Shown here: one piece after another, positions 1 to 4,713 of the stretch
Position numbering within the stretch: position 1 is the stretch's first letter
Layout: the number at the start of each line of letters is the position of its first letter
DNA from: Acidimicrobiaceae bacterium
GTDB taxonomy: Bacteria; Actinomycetota; Acidimicrobiia; Acidimicrobiales; Palsa-688
Assembly (NCBI GenBank): GCA_030838025.1
Contig: JAUTXM010000337.1
Span: 1 to 9,123, forward strand
Length of the DNA: 9,123 nt
Direction: 5' to 3'
Translations under genes and position numbers: made by a program
The notes under the pieces: generated by a model
Databases searched by the model: none
Seen by the model: only the letters and a program-made list of their open reading frames with translations
What the model was told of the DNA's origin: nothing

Positions 1-332
1 AACTGGCGACCTCGCTGGCCGCCGAAGCGCTGGTGCTGGTCACCGGCGTCGAGTCGGTCCTCCTCGACTACGGCACCCCGCAACAGCGGCCGATCGAGGA
101 AATGGCCCGTGCCGAGGCGGAGCGGTACCTCGCCGAGGGCCAGTTTCCCGAGGGCAGCATGGGACCCAAGGTGCGGGCCGCGGTGCGCTTCCTGCGCTAC
201 GGCGGCGAGGTGGCGGTCATCACCAGCCCCGAGCTGGTGTACGCGTCCCTCGAAGGGACGGTCTCACAGCTGGAGGGCACGGTCGGCACCAGGATCGTCC
301 GGGTCCGGCCAACCGTCGGAGCGCACCGGTGA
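1..332 (+). CDS. arcC: Carbamate kinase, C-terminal part (5' end outside window)
   Basis: This is the last 109 or so codons of an amino-acid-kinase-fold protein, entering the window in the frame that begins at base 3. The stretch EGQFPEGSMGPKV followed by AAVRFL is the carbamate kinase hallmark, where the GSMGPKV lysine lies close to bound nucleotide. It is preceded by a beta strand ending in VTGVESVLLDYGTPQQ, like the family's LTDVDAV..WG.P.Q segment, and followed by the usual VITSPE and GTRIV strands. By family knowledge the enzyme interconverts carbamoyl phosphate plus ADP with ATP plus carbamate and ammonia in the cytoplasm. Its stop overlaps the fdrA start in GTGA, so the two are translationally coupled, as in E. 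coli allantoin/oxamate loci where a kinase of this type (ybcF/allK) accompanies fdrA. That suggests a catabolic ATP-generating role (inference). A short internal duplication (LEGTV twice) is present near the end. Confidence 0.85.
   Translation, partial: LATSLAAEALVLVTGVESVLLDYGTPQQRPIEEMARAEAERYLAEGQFPEGSMGPKVRAAVRFLRYGGEVAVITSPELVYASLEGTVSQLEGTVGTRIVRVRPTVGAHR
249..284 (+). repeat. Short in-frame duplication in carbamate kinase (LEGTV-SQ-LEGTV)
   Basis: Two 15-nt copies at 249-263 and 270-284 both encode LEGTV. They differ at three bases, all third codon positions. Family members usually have one such element before the GT-I strand, so this looks like a small local duplication kept at the protein level. 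Confidence 0.5.
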
Positions 333-2143
333 GCTCGGCCGTCACGCTGCACAAGGACACCTACCTGGACTCGGTGGTGCAGCTCTCCGGGACCCGGGCC
401 ATGACCCAGGCAGAGGGTGTGAAATGGGCGTCGGCGGCTATGGCGACGGCGGCCAACCTCGAGACGTTGCGCGATTTGGGCATCGAAGGACCGGGGTTGC
501 GGGGCGCCCGGGCAAACGACCTGTTCCTCGCCGTGCTGGCGGACACCGACGAGATGGCGGCGGCGGCGATCGAGGCGGGCGAGGCGGCATTGTTCAAACC
601 GACCGGGTCGGGGTCGGGGTCTGGGTCGGGGTCTGCGTCGTGGCTCGGCGGTTCGGCCTCGACCGCGGCGGACACGGCTCGGCCGGCGCGGAGCCTGGCC
701 GAAGCGCAGGACCACTTGGATGGTGGGGGCAATGTGGCGATCGTTTCTGTCCCCGGGCCGTACGCGGCCATCGAGGCCCACAAGGCCCTGACGGCGGGGT
801 TGCACGTGCTGCTGTTCAGCGACAACGTCCCTCTCGACGAGGAGATCGAACTCAAGGACCGGGCCCGTGAGTTGGGTTTGCTGGTCATGGGCCCCGGCGC
901 AGGTACCGCCATGCTCGGTGGGACGGGGCTGGGATTTGCCAACGTCGTCAAGCCGCTCGGCAGGCGCGCCCCCGACGGTGGCGGCGCGGAGGGTGAGGGA
1001 GGTGGAGGCACTCCGGGTGGTGCGGGTGGTCGAGATCCGGAGGACAGCGGTGGAGGCGGTGCGGTCGGTGACGGTTCGGTCGGTGGCGGCGGTGCGGGCG
1101 GCGGTGCGGGTGGCGGTGCCCCTGAGCGTGGAGGCGGTGCGGGCAGTGGCGCTACCAGGCGTGGCGGTCGGGTGGGCGTGGTGGCGGCCGCGGGCACCGG
1201 CGCCCAGGAGGCCATGAGCCTCTTGGACCAGTGGGGTGCCGGCGTGTCCCACGTGATCGGCCTCGGCGGTCGGGACTTGTCCGAAGCAGTGGCGGGTCGC
1301 ATGGCCATCTCGGCCATCGAAGCCTTGCAGGCCGACGCCGACACCGACGCCATCTTGTTGGTGTCGAAGCCGCCGGCTCCCGATGTCGCCCGGGCAGTCA
1401 CCTCGGTGGCGGGCGACAAACCACTGGTCGCGGCGCTCATCGGATTCTCCGGGACTCTGGACGGTGGGCCTGCTGGGACGGTGAGATCTGCCGCGACGCT
1501 CGAGCAGGGTGTCGCGACCGCCCTGCGTTCGGTCGGCCTCGAGAGCCCCGATCCGGCCACGGGCTTGGAAAAGCCGGTCACCGCCGCATGTCAGCGATTG
1601 TCGACTTCGGGCGAGCGGACGCTGATCCGCGGGCTGTTCTCGGGCGGCACCCTTTGCTACGAGGCGCTTTCCCTGCTCTACGAGCTGGTCGGCGCCGTCT
1701 ACTCCAACACTCCTATCGACAAGCGGTGGGGCCTGCCCGCGCCATCCGGTACCCACACGTGCCTCGACCTCGGCGAGGAGGAGTACACCAAGGGGCGCCC
1801 CCACCCCATGATCGATCCCGAAGCCCGAATCGAGCTGATGCGCCAAGCGGGTGACGAGCCGTGCGTGGCGGTGATCCTGCTCGACGTGGTGCTGGGCTAT
1901 GGCTCGCACCCCGATCCGGCCGGTCTCCTCGCGCCGGTCGCCCAGGAGATCATGGCCGGTGGCACCGGACCTCAGGTCGTGGCCTACGTACTCGGCACCG
2001 AAGGCGATCCCCAAGGGTTGGACGATCAGCGCCGCAAGCTGCGCCACGCCGGCTGCATCGTGCCCGCCACTGCGGCTCGCGCCGCCCTGGCCGCGGCGGC
2101 AGTTGCGGTCCGCAAACCCGACCTCGTGCGCGCGCTGCCCTAA
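329..2143 (+). CDS. fdrA: FdrA-family acyl-CoA synthetase-like protein with glycine-rich insertions
   Basis: This 604-aa protein belongs to the FdrA family (succinyl-CoA-synthetase-like). It matches E. coli FdrA as I remember it: FSDNVPLDEEIELK (163-176), VMGP (186-189), GLGFANVV (200-207), HVIGLGGRDLSE (308-319), LVSKPPA (344-350), LFSGGTLCYEA (436-446), LDLGEEEYTKGRPHPMIDP (479-497), VAVILLDVVLGYG (513-525) and YVLGTEGDPQ (553-562). E. coli FdrA (AllF) is a subunit of oxamate carbamoyltransferase with YlbE and YlbF, so carbamoyl phosphate from this enzyme could feed the kinase just upstream (inference). Oddities are a (Gly-Ser)5 tract at residues 93-102, a glycine-rich insert at about 209-280 where the family has a few residues, MGPDCGT changed to MGPGAGT, GASGTG changed to AAAGTG, and no C-terminal tail after residue 604. 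The GTG start overlaps the kinase stop by 4 nt. Family assignment is firm; activity is uncertain because of the changed motifs. Confidence 0.88.
   Translation: MSSAVTLHKDTYLDSVVQLSGTRAMTQAEGVKWASAAMATAANLETLRDLGIEGPGLRGARANDLFLAVLADTDEMAAAAIEAGEAALFKPTGSGSGSGSGSASWLGGSASTAADTARPARSLAEAQDHLDGGGNVAIVSVPGPYAAIEAHKALTAGLHVLLFSDNVPLDEEIELKDRARELGLLVMGPGAGTAMLGGTGLGFANVVKPLGRRAPDGGGAEGEGGGGTPGGAGGRDPEDSGGGGAVGDGSVGGGGAGGGAGGGAPERGGGAGSGATRRGGRVGVVAAAGTGAQEAMSLLDQWGAGVSHVIGLGGRDLSEAVAGRMAISAIEALQADADTDAILLVSKPPAPDVARAVTSVAGDKPLVAALIGFSGTLDGGPAGTVRSAATLEQGVATALRSVGLESPDPATGLEKPVTAACQRLSTSGERTLIRGLFSGGTLCYEALSLLYELVGAVYSNTPIDKRWGLPAPSGTHTCLDLGEEEYTKGRPHPMIDPEARIELMRQAGDEPCVAVILLDVVLGYGSHPDPAGLLAPVAQEIMAGGTGPQVVAYVLGTEGDPQGLDDQRRKLRHAGCIVPATAARAALAAAAVAVRKPDLVRALP
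605..634 (+). repeat. Hexanucleotide tandem repeat GGGTC[G/T] x5 (Gly-Ser tract, G-rich)
   Basis: Five consecutive hexamers GGGTCG, GGGTCG, GGGTCT, GGGTCG, GGGTCT lie in frame with fdrA, followed by a degenerate sixth (GCGTCG). They encode Gly-Ser pairs at residues 93-102. The five GGG runs with 3-nt spacers on the coding strand also fit a G-quadruplex pattern. Copy-number change would stay in frame and only lengthen or shorten the linker. Confidence 0.85.
953..1168 (+). repeat. Glycine-rich low-complexity insert in fdrA
   Basis: This stretch encodes residues 209-280 of FdrA, which are mostly glycine with scattered Ala, Glu, Asp, Arg and Pro. At the DNA level it consists of imperfect GGTGCGG and GGTGGCGG units. 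It splits the conserved FANVV segment from the nucleotide-binding-like strand VGVVAAAGTG, which are only a few residues apart in E. coli FdrA, so it reads as a repeat-driven expansion at an inter-domain loop. The reading frame stays open through it and conserved sequence resumes in the same frame. Confidence 0.75.
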
Positions 2144-2161
2144 TGGCGTCGTGACGCAGCA

Positions 2162-3325
2162 GTGACACCCCGGGTGGCGCTCGTCACCTACTCGACCAAA
2201 CCGCGCGGCGGCGTGGTGCATACCCTGGCGCTCGCCGAAGCGCTGGTCGGATTGGGCCAGGACGTCACGGTTATCGCGCTTGGCGACGCTGCCAACGACA
2301 ACGGTTTCTACCGGCCCGTCGCCGTCCCGCACACACTCTTTCCTGCCCCCGCGCCCCGGTCCACTCTCGACGAGCGGGTGTTCTCGTCGGTGGACGCGCT
2401 GGCCGACGGCCTGGCGTCGGTGGCGGAGGATTTCGACATCCTGCACACGCAGGACTGCATTTCAGCTCGGGCCGCCATGCGGGTGCGTCAGGCAGGGGCC
2501 GAGGTGGCGGTCGTCAGGACCGTCCATCATGTGGACGACTTCACGACCCAATCGCTGATCGATTGCCAACGGCAGGCGATCCTCGAACCGGAACGCCTGC
2601 TCGTGGTGAGCGAGCACTGGCGCCGGCTGCTTCGCTGTGAGTACGGCGTCGACTCCACCGTCGTCCACAACGGCGTCGACCAGTCTCGCTTCGCGCCGAT
2701 CTCGCCCGAGCGACAGTCGATGTTCCGGGAGCGGGCCGGTGCCACCGGCCGTTTCCTGTTCTTGGCGGTGGGCGGCATCGAACCTCGCAAGGGAAGCGTC
2801 TATCTCCTGGAGGCGATGGGGTTGCTGAAGGGGCGGGTCGAGCCGAGTCCGGTCCTGGCCGTGGTCGGGGGTCACTCGTTCCAGGACTACGCCGCCTACC
2901 GCGATGCTGCCCTGGCCCGCCTTCCCGAGTGGGACCTCCGGCTTGGCACCGACGTGGTGATGCTCGGCACGGTCTGTGACGCCGAGCTCGCGGGCTGGTA
3001 CCGGGCGGCCGATGCCTTGGCGTTCCCGTCGCTGAAGGAGGGTTGGGGGCTCGTCGTCCTGGAAGCGATGAGCGCTGACCTGCCCGTTGTCGCCACCGAC
3101 ATGCCCGTCTTCCGGGAATACCTGACCCACGGGGAGGACTCGCTGCTGGTGCCCGTGGAGGACGCGGCCGGCCTCGCAAGCGCCATGGAGCAACTCATGA
3201 ACGATGGCCAGCTACGAGCCCGGCTACGCCAGGGCGGTCACCAGGTCGTGGATCGATTCACGTGGCCCGCGTCGGCCCGCCAGCATGTGGCCATATACGA
3301 CGAGGTCGCGGCCCGTAAAAGCTGA
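2162..3325 (+). CDS. GT4-type glycosyltransferase, MSMEG_0565 family-like
   Basis: This 387-aa protein is a retaining GT-B glycosyltransferase with two Rossmann-like domains. The N-terminal domain opens with VALVTYSTKPRGGVVHTL (5-22), followed by HTQDCISA (95-102) and VRTVHHVDDFTT (118-129). The C-terminal nucleotide-sugar domain starts at FLAVGGIEPRKGS (200-212) and holds the family-4 E-x7-E motif in FPSLKEGWGLVVLEAM (E293 and E301). The 'TYSTKPRGGVVHTLALAEAL' opening and 'GGIEPRKG' are what I recognise in the MSMEG_0565 family (TIGR04047), which usually sits in the Nit1 cluster with a nitrilase, a radical SAM protein and a flavin oxidoreductase linked to nitrogen starvation. None of those partners is inside the window. 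GTG at 2162 is the only plausible start, since the in-frame fdrA stop lies 18 nt before it. Sugar donor and acceptor are unknown. It is probably cotranscribed with fdrA. Confidence 0.85.
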   Translation: MTPRVALVTYSTKPRGGVVHTLALAEALVGLGQDVTVIALGDAANDNGFYRPVAVPHTLFPAPAPRSTLDERVFSSVDALADGLASVAEDFDILHTQDCISARAAMRVRQAGAEVAVVRTVHHVDDFTTQSLIDCQRQAILEPERLLVVSEHWRRLLRCEYGVDSTVVHNGVDQSRFAPISPERQSMFRERAGATGRFLFLAVGGIEPRKGSVYLLEAMGLLKGRVEPSPVLAVVGGHSFQDYAAYRDAALARLPEWDLRLGTDVVMLGTVCDAELAGWYRAADALAFPSLKEGWGLVVLEAMSADLPVVATDMPVFREYLTHGEDSLLVPVEDAAGLASAMEQLMNDGQLRARLRQGGHQVVDRFTWPASARQHVAIYDEVAARKS

Positions 3326-3348
3326 ATCCGTCGTGCCTACTCGACAGT

Positions 3349-3352
3349 AAGG
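3349..3352 (+). promoter_or_regulatory. Ribosome binding site deciding the sigR start
   Basis: AAGG lies 8 nt before ATG 3361 but only 2 nt before the alternative TTG 3355, which selects the ATG. The overlapping TAAGGT (3348-3353) also matches the TAnnnT actinobacterial -10 pattern 7 nt before the ATG, so a leaderless transcript is an alternative. No convincing -35 is seen. Confidence 0.45.
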
Positions 3353-3360
3353 TCTTGTGT

Positions 3361-3942
3361 ATGGCTGATCAAGCGACTTTCGCTGAGCTTGCCATGCAAC
3401 ACATGGGCTCGCTGTACACCGCGGCGCTGCGCATGACGCGCAACCCTTCCGACGCCGAGGACTTGGTTCAGGAGACCTATCTGAAGGCCTACCGGGCGTT
3501 CGGCACCTTTCAGGAGGGGACCAACCTGAAGGCGTGGCTCTACAAGATCCTGACCAACACCTTCATCAACTCGTACCGGTCACGCAAGCGTCGACCCGAG
3601 CAGACCGAGCTCGATGACGTCGAGGATCTCTACCTGTATCGCCGGATGGGCGGGCTGGAGGCTGTGGCGGCCGGTCGCAGCGCCGAAGAGGAGGTCTTGG
3701 AGCACTTCACCGAGTCCGACGTCAAGGACGCCGTGGAGTCGCTTCCCGAGCAGTTCCGCATGGCCGTCCTGCTGGCCGATGTCGAAGGATTCTCGTACAA
3801 GGAGATCGCCGACATTCTGGACATTCCGATCGGAACCGTGATGAGCCGCCTGCACCGTGGAAGAAAGGCGCTCCAGAAGGCGTTGTTCGACTTTGGTATG
3901 CAACGGGGCCTAGTAGCGCCGGTGCCGGAGAGCCAAGGTTGA
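3361..3942 (+). CDS. sigR: ECF sigma factor, SigR/SigH type (thiol-oxidative stress)
   Basis: This 193-aa protein is an extracytoplasmic-function RNA polymerase sigma factor. Sigma region 2 spans about residues 8-75, with core-binding and -10-recognition segments visible in RNPSDAEDLVQETYLKAYRAF (27-47) and LKAWLYKILTNTFINSYR (56-73). Region 4 spans about 128-172, with LPEQFRMAVLLADVEGFSYKEIA followed by the recognition helix IPIGTVMSRLHRGRKALQ. The long acidic linker and RMGGLEA segment are typical of the SigR (Streptomyces) / SigH (Mycobacterium) group. The RsrA-type gene after a 6-nt gap supports that group and predicts a regulon of thioredoxin, mycothiol and protein-quality genes under disulfide stress (family knowledge). 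In this group the sigma factor recognises GGAAT-N18-GTT. I see no such element in the 200 nt before this gene, but there is an exact one just after rsrA. The sequence reads best from ATG 3361. Confidence 0.92.
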   Translation: MADQATFAELAMQHMGSLYTAALRMTRNPSDAEDLVQETYLKAYRAFGTFQEGTNLKAWLYKILTNTFINSYRSRKRRPEQTELDDVEDLYLYRRMGGLEAVAAGRSAEEEVLEHFTESDVKDAVESLPEQFRMAVLLADVEGFSYKEIADILDIPIGTVMSRLHRGRKALQKALFDFGMQRGLVAPVPESQG

Positions 3943-3948
3943 GACCTC

Positions 3949-4266
3949 ATGGATGAGCAGGACGATCATCAGACCGGTTGTGGCGGGGGCAGTCCCTTGT
4001 TCGGGAAGTGGGAGTGCCAGGAGGCGATCCACACCCTGTACCACTTCCTCGATGGTGAGCTGACGATCCAGCGCCGCGAGGAGATCGCCCACCACCTGCA
4101 CGAATGCAGCCCCTGCCTGGACGCGTTCGACTTCGAGGCGGAGCTGAAGCTGGTCATTGCCCGCAAGTGCCGGGACCAGGTCCCAGACGCGCTTCGGGAG
4201 CGGGTGTACCGGGCGTTGAAGGAGGCATCCGGGATGCCACCTGGCAGCGAACACAGGTGGGAATGA
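3949..4266 (+). CDS. rsrA: Zinc-binding redox-sensing anti-sigma factor, RsrA-like
   Basis: This 105-aa protein carries the zinc anti-sigma (ZAS) signature H-x3-C-x2-C as H49, C53 and C56 in IAHHLHECSPC. C23 lies 26 residues before H49, the same spacing as the zinc ligand C11 to H37 in Streptomyces RsrA, and C74 lies 18 residues after C56, matching one of the two late cysteines there. C11 is a further N-terminal cysteine. RsrA binds reduced SigR and releases it when a disulfide forms and zinc is lost (family knowledge). The gene starts 6 nt after the sigR stop, with AAGG at 3935-3938 ten bases before ATG 3949, so the pair is cotranscribed. The C-terminus is short and polar with no membrane segment, so it is a soluble cytoplasmic anti-sigma factor. 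Its last codons contain the predicted SigR promoter for the next gene. Confidence 0.9.
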   Translation: MDEQDDHQTGCGGGSPLFGKWECQEAIHTLYHFLDGELTIQRREEIAHHLHECSPCLDAFDFEAELKLVIARKCRDQVPDALRERVYRALKEASGMPPGSEHRWE

Positions 4267-4285
4267 GCCCGGCATAAGGAGCGTT
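4259..4285 (+). promoter_or_regulatory. Predicted SigR-type promoter (GGGAAT-N18-GTT)
   Basis: GGGAAT at 4259-4264 is followed by exactly 18 nt and then GTT at 4283-4285, which matches the published SigR consensus GGAAT-N18-GTT. Transcription would start about 6-9 nt after GTT (4291-4294), only a few bases before ATG 4296, giving a leaderless or near-leaderless mRNA for the small zinc protein. Checking GGAAT and GGAAC occurrences on both strands by eye, I found no other with GTT at this spacing. Confidence 0.65.
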
Positions 4286-4295
4286 GAGGATCTAC

Positions 4296-4484
4296 ATGAG
4301 CGACCGATCTCTCGGGGGACACGCCCTCGTCGGCAACGAACGGCCGTCACGGTCTTTCGCAAAGAACCGTGTGTGTCGTGAGCCGAACTGCACAACCCGC
4401 CTATCGATTTACAACAACGGCAAATACTGCTACCAGCACGAACCCATGGCGGTACCGAGGACTCGCGGTCGCAAGATCGCCTGA
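4296..4484 (+). CDS. Small CCCH putative zinc-binding protein
   Basis: This 62-aa basic protein has a C-x4-C-x12-C-x2-H pattern (C27, C32, C45, H48) in VCREPNCTTRLSIYNNGKYC followed by YQH. Such C..C-T-x-LS-x-YN...C..H knuckles recur in actinobacterial small proteins and at the ends of some DNA-binding proteins, so a four-ligand zinc site is likely; nucleic-acid binding is a guess. The tail PRTRGRKIA is strongly basic. ATG 4296 is preferred over an in-frame TTG at 4284: GAGGA (4286-4290) lies 5 nt before the ATG, and TTG 4284 overlaps the predicted SigR -10. If the SigR promoter is used, the message is almost leaderless. It follows rsrA by 29 nt. Possible role: a redox-sensitive or stress-induced regulator (inference from context). 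No named family is claimed. Confidence 0.75.
   Translation: MSDRSLGGHALVGNERPSRSFAKNRVCREPNCTTRLSIYNNGKYCYQHEPMAVPRTRGRKIA
4348..4371 (+). repeat. Inverted repeat inside the small zinc protein gene
   Basis: CACGGTCTTT (4348-4357) and AAAGAACCGTG (4361-4371) are complementary apart from one bulged A at 4365, with a 3-nt CGC loop, giving a 10-bp stem. There is no U tract, so it is not an intrinsic terminator. It may be chance within coding sequence. Confidence 0.4.
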
Positions 4485-4556
4485 GCCTGCGGGCCGTTTT
4501 GGCGACCCCGGCCGCTTCCGCCGCTGGCATGCGTGAAGCCGAGTAAGGGTACGTGA

Positions 4557-4709
4557 GTGACTACCATCGTCGACATGCAGATCTTCGCTGCAGAGGTGTG
4601 GACCTATTGGATCTCCTTCTTCATCATCGCTCTTACCGTGCTGATGTGCCTCGGTCTAGGTGTGGCGTACCTGGTCAAGGTTGTCAGCCTGAAGTACCCG
4701 AAGCAGTAG
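4557..4709 (+). CDS. Small single-span membrane protein
   Basis: This 50-aa open frame encodes one strongly hydrophobic helix, about residues 17-40 (YWISFFIIALTVLMCLGLGV onward), flanked by an acidic N-side (D6, E13) and a basic tail ending KVVSLKYPKQ. By the positive-inside rule the C-terminus should face the cytoplasm. GTG 4557 is chosen because AAGGG (4545-4549) lies 7 nt before it. The in-frame ATG at 4575 would give 44 aa but has no Shine-Dalgarno at a fitting distance. The stop is 4 nt before the metalloprotease start, so the two are probably translated from one message. No family is recognised. A regulator or tether of a neighbouring protein is possible but unsupported. The hydrophobic, well-ordered translation makes a chance frame unlikely. 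Confidence 0.65.
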   Translation: MTTIVDMQIFAAEVWTYWISFFIIALTVLMCLGLGVAYLVKVVSLKYPKQ

Positions 4710-4713
4710 CCCG

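Noticed and set aside
361..1581. Minus-strand 406-codon frame with a long proline-rich region
   Set aside because: The prolines are the complement of the glycine codons of the fdrA insert; there is no ribosome site or family match.
197..2446. Very long open frame (749 codons) on the minus strand across three genes
   Set aside because: It lies antisense to carbamate kinase, fdrA and the glycosyltransferase, all with clear family motifs; its translation is Arg/His/Gly-rich, as expected from the opposite strand of GC-rich codons.
3355..3360. TTG 3355 as the start of the sigma factor
   Set aside because: It is only 2 nt from AAGG; ATG 3361 has proper spacing and a normal SigR N-terminus.
4284..4295. 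TTG 4284 as the start of the small zinc protein
   Set aside because: It overlaps the -10 of the predicted SigR promoter, and ATG 4296 has GAGGA 5 nt ahead.
4467..4507. GGTCGC...GCGACC inverted repeat after the small zinc gene as a terminator
   Set aside because: The arms are 29 nt apart and 6 bp long without a following T run.
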